NCBI RefSeq assembly: GCF_000186865.1
Contig: NW_008705567.1
Coordinates: 1,048,273-1,103,846, forward strand
Reading direction: 5' to 3'
Length of the DNA stretch: 55,574 nucleotides
Origin: Aureococcus anophagefferens
Lineage: Eukaryota > Sar > Pelagophyceae > Pelagomonadales > Pelagomonadaceae
How positions within the stretch are numbered: position 1 is the first letter of the stretch; every line of letters begins with the position of its first letter. The translations under genes were made by a program, and so were the position numbers. Below, in pieces: positions 16,190 through 25,942 of this stretch. The notes under the pieces were generated by a model that saw only the letters and a list, made by a program, of their open reading frames with translations, was not told the origin of the DNA and made no database searches.

Positions 16190-17311
16190 TTAGCGCCCGT
16201 GGTGGCGCTTCGCGCCGTCGACGACGTCGGCCGTGACGACCGCGAGGCCGCGCGCCGCGGCGAACTCGTCGGTCTTCGCGCGGACGTAGGAGCGGACGAA
16301 CCAGGGCACGCGGGCGAGCTTGGCCTCGGCGCCGGCGTCCCAGGCGATCGAGGAGGCCGGCTCTTTCTGGGGCTGCGCCGAGCCGACGTCGACGACGACG
16401 TAGAAGGTGCGCGCCGCGTCGCGCGCCCAAAAGCCCGGCGGCCGCACGACGGCCGGGTCCGCGCGATTCGCGGGCGGATGGCGCCGCCACCAGAGGTCGA
16501 GGCCGCGGCGCCGGCGGCCGAGCTCGTAGCACCTGCCCTTGCCGCAGCCGCGGCGCCGGAGCCACCGCAGGGGGCGGTCCACGCCCCAGCGGAAGGCCGA
16601 GAAGACCTTGGTCCCCCGCTTCTTCGCGTTGCTCAGCGCGCCGGTGGAGATCAGAGAGGAGAGAAACCTGGACCTTGGGGGCGCGGTCCGCGCGATCGCC
16701 TCCACGATCTGCGACACGTCGGCCTCGTCGAGGTAGTAGAGTAAGCCCTCGGCGACGTAGAACGTCGGTACGTCGCTCCGGTAGCCGGGCGCCGCCGCGA
16801 GCGCGTCCGCCCAGGCCGGGTCCGTGAGGTCGCAGGCGACGTGAGCTAATGATCCGCAGCGCAGCGGCGCGGTCCTGGGCAGTTTCGCGAGCTTGCCCCG
16901 GATCACCCGCCGCGCGTCGAGCGCGAAGACCGAGCACCCGGACCCGAGGCGGAGCCGCTGCGCGCGCGTGTCGAGGCCCGCGCCGAGCAGCACGAGCTGG
17001 CAGCGCGCGTGCCGCTCGCAGAACTCGACGATCAGCTCGTCGAAGAAGCGCGTGCGGATCGCCAGCCTCCCGAGCGACGCCGCGTCGACGGTTCGCAGCC
17101 GCGCCGACACCGCGTCCTCGCCGCCGACGAAGGAGGCCGCCCAGGGGTCGTCGACGAACCACGGGTCGAGGCGCGTCACGAGCGCGCGCGTCCAGGCGAT
17201 GTAGCGGCTCGTGTCGCCGAGGAACCTGCTGTCGTACCGCCGGCCGCCGGCGCTGTCGGCGCTGCGGCAGAGGCAGAACGCCGCTGCCGTCGTCGCGAGG
17301 CGTTTCAGCAT
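16190..17311 (-). CDS. Leucine carboxyl methyltransferase (LCMT/PPM)-family SAM methyltransferase
   Basis: 373 aa from ATG 17311. Family features: RYIAWTRALVTRLDPWFVDD near the start, RTRFFDELIVEFC, the SAM-site strand LVLLGAGLDTRAQRLRL, a DLTDPAWADAL acidic segment and YVAEGLLYYLDE after the next strand. This is the layout of LCMT1/TIGR00027-type O-methyltransferases, which methylate carboxyl groups of proteins or small molecules. A ~60-residue basic insertion (RPLRWLRRRGCGKGRCYELG and on) after the SAM fold is unusual. The target is unknown. The first ~25 residues (MLKRLATTAAAFCLCRS) could be an organelle presequence. Confidence 0.78.
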   Translation of the reverse strand: MLKRLATTAAAFCLCRSADSAGGRRYDSRFLGDTSRYIAWTRALVTRLDPWFVDDPWAASFVGGEDAVSARLRTVDAASLGRLAIRTRFFDELIVEFCERHARCQLVLLGAGLDTRAQRLRLGSGCSVFALDARRVIRGKLAKLPRTAPLRCGSLAHVACDLTDPAWADALAAAPGYRSDVPTFYVAEGLLYYLDEADVSQIVEAIARTAPPRSRFLSSLISTGALSNAKKRGTKVFSAFRWGVDRPLRWLRRRGCGKGRCYELGRRRRGLDLWWRRHPPANRADPAVVRPPGFWARDAARTFYVVVDVGSAQPQKEPASSIAWDAGAEAKLARVPWFVRSYVRAKTDEFAAARGLAVVTADVVDGAKRHHGR

Positions 17312-17612
17312 GAGATGGCTGCTGCGTTGCTGCGATATTGTGCGCAGGCGATAGCACCGCGCTTCGTAGACCCGAGCAGGCGATTGCACCTTTTTTTTTT
17401 GACGCGATCAAACACCCATTGCGCCGACTCGACAGCTTCAACGCAGAAGAAACATCGGCTCGTTGAGCTCTTGGATCACGGCCGAGGCCGGGAGATGGCC
17501 GGGCGCATGACATTGTGCCTCTGAGTTCGTCCGACCAGCGACGCCCGACACCGCGACCGACGCCGACGTACCCACACGGACGACGCGACCGACGCCGACG
17601 CGCCGACGACCC
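17312..17612. other. Divergent intergenic region with T10 run
   Basis: 301 bp between the divergent methyltransferase gene (ATG 17311) and SRAP gene (ATG 17613), presumably holding both promoters. A T10 run lies at 17391-17400, and the 100 bp before the SRAP ATG are rich in CGACGCC-type repeats. No coding sequence or RNA gene seen. Confidence 0.5.
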
Positions 17613-18599
17613 ATGTGCGGCCGCGCCGGCCTCACGGTGCCCCCGGACCAAGTGGCCGGCGCCGTGCGCAGCGCCGGCTGCGCTGTGCCGGCCACGGCGA
17701 AGCCCGCCGCGTACCGCACCTCGAGTGCCAAGAAGGCCGACGCGGACAGCTTCCCATGTGTTGTCGCGGCGCCCGGCGGCGTCGACCTCGCGACGCTCGG
17801 CTTCGGCGTGAAGAAGCTCCGGTGCCACAACGCCTTCGTCGAGGGCTGGCTCGACCGGAAGACGTGGCGCGAGGCCGCGGCGACGCCGCGCGGCCGCTGC
17901 TCCATGGTCGTCACGTCCTTCGTCGAGGGCATCACGGCGCGGCGACCCGACGACGCCGTCTTCTTCATCCTGGGGCTCCGCGTGGGCGACGAGTTCGTGA
18001 TCCTGACGACCGCGGCGAAGCGCTCCGCGCTCCTCGGCGAGCGCGCGCGGGCCAAGGAGGGATGGGGCGCCGGCCGCTACCCCATCGTCGCCGACGGCGC
18101 GCGCGCGGCGGCCTGGGCGACCGCCGACGGGCCCGAGGCCGCGCACCGCCTCGTCGCGGAGCTCGACGCCTCCACGCTCAGCAACGAGCTCGGCCTCGTC
18201 CTCGGCGCGAACCGCAAGCGGTCGCTGCCCTCGCCGGGGCAGAAGACGCTCGGGACCTTCTTCGGCTCGCCGGCCAAGAAGGAGAAGCGCGCCGGCGACG
18301 ACGCGGGTCGCCGGCTCGGCGGCTCCCCGCGCGAGGACGACGACGCGGGCCGCCGGCTCGGCGGGTCGCCGCGCGAGGACGGCCGCGCCGAGCGCCTCGC
18401 CGCGGCGGAGCGGCGCGCGTCGTCCGGCGCCGCGTCGTCCGGCGGCGAGGCGTCATCCGCCTCCGCCGCGTCGTCGTCCGACTCGGTCGCGTGCCCGCGG
18501 TGCACCCTACTCAACGCCGCGGGCGCGGCGACGTGCCTCGCGTGCGACGGCCCCCTGCCCGCGCGCGCGCCCCAAGGCGGCGTCATCGACCTCACGTAA
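17613..18599 (+). CDS. HMCES: HMCES/YedK-type SRAP protein with PIP-like box and Ran-type zinc finger
   Basis: 328 aa starting MCGRAG, so the processed N-terminus would expose catalytic Cys2, which crosslinks abasic sites in ssDNA. Next come CHNAFVEG (Asn of the active site) and SMVVTSFVEGI (the Glu position of 'GFYEW'). The usual 'H.RMP' histidine motif is replaced by GAGRYPIV, so that residue appears lost. QKTLGTFF (~residue 209) fits a PCNA-interacting PIP box, placing the protein at replication forks. The 14-residue unit DDAGRRLGGSPRED occurs twice, followed by a Ser/Ala linker and a C-terminal CPRCTLLNAAGAATCLACDG zinc finger of RanBP2/NZF type. Animal HMCES has no RanBP2 finger, so the architecture is unusual. 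Confidence 0.8.
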   Translation: MCGRAGLTVPPDQVAGAVRSAGCAVPATAKPAAYRTSSAKKADADSFPCVVAAPGGVDLATLGFGVKKLRCHNAFVEGWLDRKTWREAAATPRGRCSMVVTSFVEGITARRPDDAVFFILGLRVGDEFVILTTAAKRSALLGERARAKEGWGAGRYPIVADGARAAAWATADGPEAAHRLVAELDASTLSNELGLVLGANRKRSLPSPGQKTLGTFFGSPAKKEKRAGDDAGRRLGGSPREDDDAGRRLGGSPREDGRAERLAAAERRASSGAASSGGEASSASAASSSDSVACPRCTLLNAAGAATCLACDGPLPARAPQGGVIDLT

Positions 18600-18708
18600 G
18601 AGCCTCCCCGACCTGAGGAGATCACGCTCCTGCGGCGCTCTCTCGAGCTTCGGCGGAAGATGCCTTTATCGATCGGATGATTTACACTACTATGTCGCGC
18701 GGCCCGGG

Positions 18709-18737
18709 CCCTCGCGCTTTGGCAAAAAACGCGAGGG
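18709..18737. other. GC stem-loop between convergent genes
   Basis: CCCTCGCG (18709-18716) and CGCGAGGG (18730-18737) form an 8-bp stem around a 13-nt A-rich loop, in the 183-bp gap between the SRAP gene and the next convergent gene. It could affect 3' end formation; function unproven. Confidence 0.3.
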
Positions 18738-18782
18738 GGCGGACCGCGGAGGGGGATGGGGCGTCGCTCCGCGGCGGGCGGC

Positions 18783-19490
18783 TCACTCGACGCGGTCGTC
18801 GCCGATGTACCAGTCGCCGGCCGGCGGCGCCGGGTCCTTCGCCGGGAAGAGGTAGGCGCAGGCCGACTCGTAGGCCGACGTCGCGTAGGCCTCGAGGTCC
18901 GCGGCGAGGCTCGGCGCGTCCTCGAGGGTCGCGACGTCGTAGGTCGTGAGCATGCGGCTCGACGCGATGGAGAGGCGCCGGCGCCGCGCGACCTCGCCGC
19001 GCGCGAACGCGTCGTAGTCCGAGCGGTGCCACCAGCACGACGACGCGTCGCGCGCGTCGACGCGGGGGATCTCGAGGGCCGAGATCGCGCGGTCGAAGGA
19101 CACGGCCTTCTTCCGCAGGGGGGGCGCGCTCCCGCCGACGGCCGGGAGCGCCGCCGCGGCCGCGACCCCCGGGAGCGAGGCCTTCCGGGCGTCGCCGACG
19201 ACGCGGTCGAGGTACGACTCGTGCTCCGCGAGGACGAAGCGCTCGTCGAGGGCGAAGCGGTAGACGGACCGCGGGCTCGCCCCCTGCTGCTTCAAGTGCC
19301 GCGCCTGGGGTCGCGGGGGCGTCGCGCACGTGCGGCCGCCGAGCTTGCCCGTCGACGCCGGCCGCCGGCGCCCGAGGCCGCGCGGCGGCGCTCTCCGGAA
19401 GCCCAGGAGGGGGCCCGCCGTCGTCGGGGACGGCGTCCGCACCCGCGGCGCCACGGAGAAGAGCGGGGGGGAGGCCACCGTCGCCGCCAT
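18783..19490 (-). CDS. Conserved-looking stramenopile protein of unknown function
   Basis: 235 aa, intronless. The N-terminal ~65 residues are Pro/Arg/Ala-rich and probably disordered or a targeting region. The middle contains FALDERFVLAEHESYLDRVV and a segment VSFDRAISALEIPRVDA followed by WWHRSDYDAFARGEVARRRR. The pattern 'V.F...V...IP......W....DY..F' recurs in many unannotated stramenopile proteins as I recall them, but it has no assigned function. The C-terminus ends in GDWYIGDDRVE. No membrane segment or catalytic motif seen. Confidence 0.6.
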   Translation of the reverse strand: MAATVASPPLFSVAPRVRTPSPTTAGPLLGFRRAPPRGLGRRRPASTGKLGGRTCATPPRPQARHLKQQGASPRSVYRFALDERFVLAEHESYLDRVVGDARKASLPGVAAAAALPAVGGSAPPLRKKAVSFDRAISALEIPRVDARDASSCWWHRSDYDAFARGEVARRRRLSIASSRMLTTYDVATLEDAPSLAADLEAYATSAYESACAYLFPAKDPAPPAGDWYIGDDRVE

Positions 19491-19972
19491 CGGCGAACCG
19501 AATCAAGGTCTTTCGCTCGGCGGTCCGAGTTTTTTTGACACCCGCCGTCGGCCGGAGGCCGGGGGGTTGCGACGCGTTAGCGTCAGATCAAGGGCGACAC
19601 TTCTAGATGGTAGTGGCGATGTAAACGCGCCGACTGTTCACGGTCTTCGCCGCCACGAGTGCTGTTTCTTTCGTTTCGACGGTGTCTCAAATGTGGGATC
19701 TCGTGCCGGCCACGCTGGTTGTCAACAAACGCCTCAACAAGGGTACGCAACAGTACCTCGAGGCCGACGACCGCCTCGGCCTCCTACACGTGTGTTTCTA
19801 TTTTCCCCGACGTTTCTATTTTTTTCGACGGTCGAGATCCACGAGGTGGGATCCTCTCATTGCCCGCCACGTGGGGCGTCAACAAGGGTACCTCGAGGCT
19901 ACGAGCGCCTACACCCACAAAACACCGACGCTCTGCTTATGGTCGCTTGGGGGAGGGAGGGGGGGGAGCCGG
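19491..19972. repeat. 482-bp intergenic region with two diverged repeat copies
   Basis: No gene recognised. A sequence around 19697-19790 is partly repeated at 19850-19915. Both contain CCACG followed by GTCAACAA, a CAACAAGGGTAC block and CCTCGAGGC, then CGCCT and CTACAC. Between them, TTTCTATTTTCCCCGACG and TTTCTATTTTTTTCGACG form a short tandem pair. This may be a decayed mobile element or a local duplication. It lies between the start of one minus-strand gene and the end of the next. Confidence 0.45.
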
Positions 19973-22900
19973 CTAGAGCGCGGCCGGCGCTTGGGGCGGC
20001 CGCTCGCGGTCGAGGAGCGCCGCGGGCGCGTCCTCCGCGACCGGCGGCGGGAGGTCCTGGTCGATGGCCTGCTGGACGCAGGCGCAGACGGCGAGGAGGC
20101 TGCCCGGCGTGTGCTGGCAGTGGAGCGCGCCGCCGGCCGCGCCCGGGAGCGCGAGGCCGCGGTCCGCGAGCGCGCGGATAGCGCGGTCCGCGAGGCGCGG
20201 CGCGGCCGCGCCGAGGCCCGGCTCGATGGCGAGCGTGAGGAGGGCGCCCGGGCCCGGCCGCGCGAGGCGGCCCGCGCCGTAGGCCGGGTAGCCGCGCCGC
20301 GCGGCGAAGGCGAGCCGGAGCGTCGCGCCGACCGACACCGACCGCGCGTCGACGGCGACCGCGCAGGCCGAGCTCGACCAGGCCGGCGGCGCCATGGCGC
20401 AGGTCGCCTGGAGGGCGAAGAGCTCCTTGCCGAGGCGCTGGAGCTTGGCCGCGCCGAGGGTCGCGCGCGCGAGCTCGGAGACGAGAGCTTTCTGGCCCCC
20501 CTTCTCGGCCACGGCGACCTCGAAGACGGCGCCGTCGACGGCGTGGGCCGCCGGGTGGAGCCAGACGTGGGGCGCGGCGAAGAGCGCCGACGCGCAGGCG
20601 TCGTCGGGCGCCGCGCCGAACTTGGCGCGGACGTTCGCGAGCGCGGCGTCCGCGGGCGCTTCCCCTACGCCGCGCCGGCACAGGAGCCGCCGGTCGCCCT
20701 TGGCCTGGAGCACGTGGAACGTCGCCCAGGTGCCGTAGAGCGCGTGGGGCAGCGCGAGCACGGCCTCGTCCGCGCCGACCTTGGCCGCGGTCCAGCCGTG
20801 GAGCCCCGCGGCGAGTCGCTCGCGGTACTTCGCGTCCGCGTCGTCCTTCGGCGGCGCGACGACGAGCGCGCCCGGCGGCGCGGCGCGGAGCTCGTCGCGG
20901 CGGCGCTCGAGGGCGGCGACGCGGTCGACGAGCGCGCGGCACCGGCCCTCGGCCGCGGCGTCGCCTCGTGGTCCCGCAGCGCGGCGGCGCCGTCCTGGAC
21001 CGCGTCGGCCTCGGCGGCGAGCGTCTTGGCCGCCTTGCGCAGGTCCGCGGCGAGCGCGCGGCGGCCCGCGGCGGCGCGCGCGGCGAGCGCGGCGCGCGCG
21101 TCGGCCGCGGCCGCCGCGACGACGTCGCGCGCGACGCCGGGCGCCGTCGCGAGGGCGTGGGCCGCGGCGGCGCCGCCGGCCATGAGCGCCTCGAGCCCCC
21201 GCTCGCGCGCGGCGGCCGCGTCGCGCGACGCGGCCGCGGCGGCCGCGCGGCACGCGCGCGCCTCGCGCGCGGCGGCCGCCGCGGCCGCGCGCGGCGGCGC
21301 GGCGCCGCCGAGGCCGCCGCCGGCGAGGGTCGGCACGCCCGTCGACGCCGCGAGCGTGAGGGCGACGTCGTCGAGGCCTAGGGCCTCGAGGAGCGCGCGC
21401 GGCGGCGCGTCCGAATCGTCGACCATGGAAGAGGAGCTCGAGGACGCGCGCGCGGGCGCGCCGCCCGACGCCTCCAGCAGCTCGCCGAGGCTCGCCTCGA
21501 GCTGGACCGTGGCGTCCGCCGGCGGCGCGCCGGGCGACAGGTCCAGGAGCTCGCCGAGGTGCGCCTCGAGCGCGACGGTGCGGTCCGCGTCCGGCGCGGC
21601 AACGTCGTCGCCGCCGTCGGGCGACTCGAAGTTGGCGCCGAACTTGGGCGCCGCCGTCGAGGGCGCGCTCTCCGGCGACTGGGCCTCGCCCTCCTCGCCG
21701 ATGGGGCTCAGCTCGTTGGGCGCGCCGCGGCCGAAGTCCGCCGTCAGCGCGCCCGTGAGCTCCATGGCCCGTTCGCGGTCGTCGTCGTCGTCGTCGTCGC
21801 TCGTCGAGGACGTCGAGTCGTCCTCGACGCGCGAGAAGCGGCCCGACGCGCGCCGCGGCGACGACGACAGGTCCGGCCGCCGCGAGCCGCCGTGGTCGAT
21901 CGTCCACCGCGCGAGCGCCGCCGAGTTCTCGAGCGTCTTGCGCCGGTCCTCGCCGCCGCCGGCGTCCGCCGCGGCGGCGGCGCCGCCGGGGTCCGACGCG
22001 CGGCGGCCGTCGGCCTCGCGCGTGCGCTCCGTGCCGCCGGGCGTCAGCGCCGACGGCGGGTCGTCGCCGCGGAACGTCGTCACTCGCGACTCGGCGTTGA
22101 ACGTGACGCCGCCGGGCGACGCCGCGGTCCTGGGCCGGCGCTTCTTCGACGAGCTCAGGCAGCTCTTGAGCTGCGCCGACCCCTTGGGCGGCGGGCTCAG
22201 CGACGGCGGCGACCGCGGCGCCAGCGCCGCGCGCTCGAGCTCGAGCGCGGCCTCGGCGGCGGCGACGACGTCGAGCGCCGACGGCTCCGCCGGCGCCGGC
22301 GGCGCGCCGCTCGGCAGGAGCTGGTGCTCCTGGGGCAGGCTCCGCCGGCCGTGGCCCAGCGTCGGCGGCACGTGCGTCGCCGCGGAGACGAACTCGAGGC
22401 CCGTCCGCGCGCGGCCCGGCGACGCGCCGCCGTCGCCCAGCAGGCCCGCGCCGCCGAGGAGCTCCGGCGGCGTCGCCAGCAGCTCCTCGTAGGCCGCCGC
22501 GCCCGTGCCCCGCAGGCCCAACGCCGCGTTCGCCGCGCCGAGCGCCGCGACGGCGCAGCTCGCCGCGGCCGCCGCCGCGCGCTCCGCGCGGCCCGGCGGC
22601 GGCGCCGTCGCGTCCGCGACGAGGTGCTCGAGGCCCCGCAGCTCCTCCGTCGCCACGGTCTCGCCGCCCTCGCTCGGCGCCAGGGACCCGAGGAGCCGCC
22701 GCGCGTCGGACGCCGTCGCGTCCGAGCCCCGCGACGACCGGATCGCGCTCCGCGCGGCCTCGTCGAGCGCGTCGCCCGCGATGAGCCGCTCGAGCTGGTC
22801 CAGCGACGAGCCCTCGACGGTCTGCCGCCGGCCCGACGGCGTGCCGGCGTCGCCCCCGCCCACGAAGGCCTCGAGGGCCTGGGCGGCGCTCGGGGACAAA

Positions 22901-23031
22901 GTCTCGCGCGACGGCTCGATCGTGCCGCGGCGCGCCGACGACGTGCGACGCTTCCGCGAGCCGTCCGCCGCGCCGGGCGTCACGTTCTCCCGCAGGGGGC
23001 GCTTGGCGGCGCTGTTCTTGCGCTCCGACAT
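19973..23031 (-). CDS. Spc7/KNL1-like kinetochore scaffold candidate with internal frameshift
   Basis: About 1019 codons if one missing base is allowed near 20963. The N-terminal ~600 residues are Ser/Ala/Pro-rich and disordered, with CLSSSKKRRP then GVTFNAESRV, a MELTGA motif matching the phospho-dependent MELT motif of KNL1/Spc7, and two similar units (TVALEAHLGELL and TVQLEASLGELL). A coiled-coil Ala/Arg stretch follows, then DRVAALERRRDELRA and a folded C-terminal ~300 residues that could be RWD-like. MELT repeats recruit Bub proteins at the spindle checkpoint. Assignment rests on motif and architecture, not a strong domain match. At 20963-20964 the frame shifts by one base, between LRDHE and DAAAEGRCRALVDR. 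Confidence 0.45.
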
Positions 23032-23146
23032 GGTCGAGGACAAAGTTCTCTGGGGCAACTGCCGCGCTCAATGCAATGCCATTGCGAACTGCGGCTCAAA
23101 CGGCAAGGTTGGCGTAAACCTACCCCGGCCAACGGACGCGGCAACA

Positions 23147-24337
23147 TTAGTCCCGATGCGCCCGCCGCCGCAGCGAGGGCAGGAGCGCGGGCAGGCCGCG
23201 CGTCGCGCGGGCGTAGTCCGGGCGGCGCGCGAGGGAGCGTTGGTCCATGAGGGGGACGGACGCGAGGCGGAAGAAGAGGCACATGGCCGCGGGCCCCGCG
23301 GCGAGCGCCGGCGTGAGCCGGTCGGCCGCGAGCGCGAAGAGGGACAGCGACGCCCAGAACAGACACTCGCCGCAGTAGTTCGGGTGCCGCGACCGGCCCC
23401 AGAGGCCCGCGACGCACGTCGCCGTCTTTCCGGACGCGCGGTGCCGCCGGAGCGTCTCGTCCGCGGCCGCCTCGAGCGCGAGCGACGCGACGACGCAGGC
23501 GAGCGCGACCGCGTCGAGCCGATTCAGCGGCGGCGCGTCCGAGCCGGCCAGGACGACGCGCGCCGCCGGCGCGAGCGCGCCGTAGACGAGGAGCGTCGGC
23601 GTGAGGTGGAGGCTCGCCAGCGAGAAGCCCCAGTGGAGCCGCGGCCGAGCTTCGCCCGCAGGTCCTGGTAGCGCCAGTCCTCGGTCGCGAGCCCGACCGT
23701 CCACCCCTCCCAGGGCACGAACAAGAAGAAGCGCCAGGCCCAGGCCCAGACGCAGCAGAGCACCATCGTCTCCCGGGGCTCGTAGAACCAGAAGCCGCCG
23801 GGCGCCTCGGCCTTCCAGTAGAAGAGGAGCCAGAGCGGCAGCACGCACCAGTACGGGTCGTAGACCGAGCTGTTGTCCGCGCGGAGGCTGAACCTGGGCA
23901 GGAAAAGGGTGCGAAATTCCCAACTTCAAAGGCTCCTATCTCGGTCGTTTTCCGCTCGTTTCGGCTGATTTTTGGACGAGCGATCATCTCTCGGAGCGCT
24001 CTCGAAGCTTGAGTGCTGTTTCCGAAACGCGCGCGCGCGGAACACTCACGTTGAAGCGACGTTGAATCACCCTTTTCCTGCCCTGGCTGAACCCGTAGAC
24101 GACGACGGTCGCCGCGGCGTCGAGCGCGAGCCCGCGCACCAGCGGCGCGTCGGCCCAGCCGTCGGGCCACGGCGCGGCGGCCGCGAGGACCGTGGCGGCC
24201 GCGAGCGCGGTCGCGTAGGCCGCGCGGCACGCCGCCGCCGACACGCGGCGCTCCGGCGCCTCGCCGGTTCGCTGATACAGCCCGTCGCGCGAGCGGAAGC
24301 TCGCGCGCAGGCGCTCCATGTCGCGCAGGTCCGCCAT
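23147..24337 (-). CDS. DUF1295/steroid 5-alpha-reductase-like membrane protein, one introner, frameshifted
   Basis: Exon 1 is 24337-24093; exon 2 is 23893-23147. The joined protein reads VVVYGFSLRADNSSVYDPYW, then FFLFVPWEGWTVGLATEDWRYQDLRAKLGR, and ends with GLWGRSRHPNYCGECLFWAS, the signatures of DUF1295 proteins, relatives of steroid reductases and isoprenylcysteine methyltransferases with about six membrane segments. The reading frame changes at about 23641-23643: LRAKLGR is in one frame and LHWGFSLASLHLTP in another. One added base would restore the expected spacing, so a one-base deletion (real or sequencing error) is the simplest reading. The acceptor and donor of the introner join exactly. 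Confidence 0.72.
23894..24084 (+). mobile_element. Introner element 6 (family A), intron of the DUF1295 gene
   Basis: A 191-bp family-A copy, antisense to the minus-strand gene. In transcript direction, exact 8-bp GTTCAGCC duplications lie at 24092-24085 and 23893-23886. The intron is 24092 to 23894 with a GT donor from the duplication and a CAG acceptor from the element. Terminal repeats are GGGCAGGAAAAGGG and complement, a variant of the usual GGGCAGGACAAGAG. Confidence 0.93.
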
Positions 24338-24532
24338 GCGCCGCCGTCGACGGCGCGGAGAAGCCGCGGAGCGCTGCGGCAGCGGCGTCGAGCTGCGGCA
24401 GCAGTCGGTGCCGCCGCAGATCTGTTGTGGCAGATCGCGGCACTCCGAACCGCAGCCGAAACTTTGAACCCATTGTGTTTCGGCCGCAGCCCCGAATCCC
24501 TCACCATCTCGCTCGTCGACTCGTCGCGGAGC

Positions 24533-25942
24533 ATGTTCGAGGACTCGGAGCCCATGGACGACGCTCCCATGGACGACGCTCCCATGGACGACGCGCCCGC
24601 GGCGCCCGTCGAGGACTCGGAGCCGTCGGCGGAGCCGGCGTCGCCGCCGCCGGCGGACGTCGGCGAAGGCGCCGGCGAGGCGCCCGCGGCGGCGCCGCCG
24701 GCCCGCGAGGCGTCCCCCGCGGCGGCCCGCGGCGCGGCCGCGACGCCCGAGGACGTCGACGCGACGGCCGAGGACGCCGACGCGCCGGCCGCGGACGTCG
24801 ACGCGCCGGCCGCGGCCGCGGCCGGCGCCGTCGCGGCGGCCGTCGACGGCTCGCTGCTCGCGCCCCAGGTCGACGCGACGGCCTTCGCGGCCCTCGCCGC
24901 CGAGGTGCACCAGCGCATCGACGCCGTCGAGAGCCGCCTCGACCGGACGCTCAGCGACGACGGCGCCGCGCTCCGCGTGTGGCTGCAAATGGCCGTCGAC
25001 GCGCAGCTCGGCCGCCTCGCGGCCATCGAGCGGGGCCTCGGCGCGCTCACGAGCCGCGTGTCGGCCCTCGAGCAGGCCGTGCGGCCCGCGGGCCGCCCGC
25101 CGGCCGAGGCCATGCCCGCGCCCTCGGCGCTCGAGGACGGCGGCCTCGCGTACCGCAACGTCCGCGGCGACGAGCGGCCGCCGAAGAAGGCGCGGCCCAA
25201 CGGCGAAGTGGCGCGGCCCGTGCTGCCGGCGACGGCGCAGCTCGCGCGGCGCGAGCTCCTCGGCGACCGGTCGCCGCCGCCGCCGCCGGCCGCGCCGGAG
25301 CCCGCGGCGCCGCCGCCGCGGAGCCCGCGGAGCCGCCGCGTCGACGAGGACGACGAGTGGTCCCTCGACGACGGCTCCTTCGAGTACGTGGGCCAGCGCG
25401 TCGCGCGCGACTTCGGCGGCCGCGTCGTCCTCGGCCGCGTCACGGGCTACCTCGACCAGATCGACGGGCGCGGCGCCCCGCGTCCCCCCCCGCGTTCCGC
25501 CGCCTCTGACATCATTCTCATAGGCCCATGCTCTGGCACGCGACGCACGACGACGGCGACTCCGAGGACTTCGAGCACGACGAGGTCGTCGCGGCGCTCC
25601 GGTCCTACGCGGAGCACGCGGCGCGCGAGAGCCGGCGCGAGCAGCACGCGCTCTTCGAGCGGGCCGTGAGCGACCCGCGGCGGTCGCCGGACCCGCCGCC
25701 GCGCGTGCCCGCGCTCCTGGGCCAGCCGTCGAAGAACGCGCCCGCGGCGGCGGCCGTCGCGTGGGCGTCGACGGAGCGCGCGCACGGCGCGCGGAGCCGC
25801 GTGCTCCTGCTCGAGCGCCTGCGCTGCCACACGAAGCAGCGCGTGCACACGTCCTTCTTCTTCGAGCTGCCCGTGGACACGGGCCGCTACCGCGACTACG
25901 AGCGCAAGGTCCGGTCGCCGCCGATCTGCCTCCGCGACATCG
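24533..25942 (+). CDS. Tudor/agenet-like domain protein, 3' end lost in N gap
   Basis: The N-terminus has three tandem PMDDA units (15-bp repeats near 24552-24596) and an acidic Ala/Pro-rich region, then a coiled coil (AALAAEVHQRIDAVESRLDR ... ERGLGALTSRVSALEQAV). An intron at about 25468-25523 (GC donor, TAG acceptor) joins VGQRVARDFGGRVVLGRVTG-YLDQIDG to PMLWHATHDDGDSEDFEHDE. This is the 'V...F.G.V..G.V..Y...LW...YDDGD.ED' pattern of Tudor-like domains common in stramenopile chromatin proteins. After it comes KQRVHTSFFFELPVDTGRYRDYERKV, then the assembly gap at 25943. Possible histone or chromatin reader; the rest cannot be judged. Confidence 0.6.
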
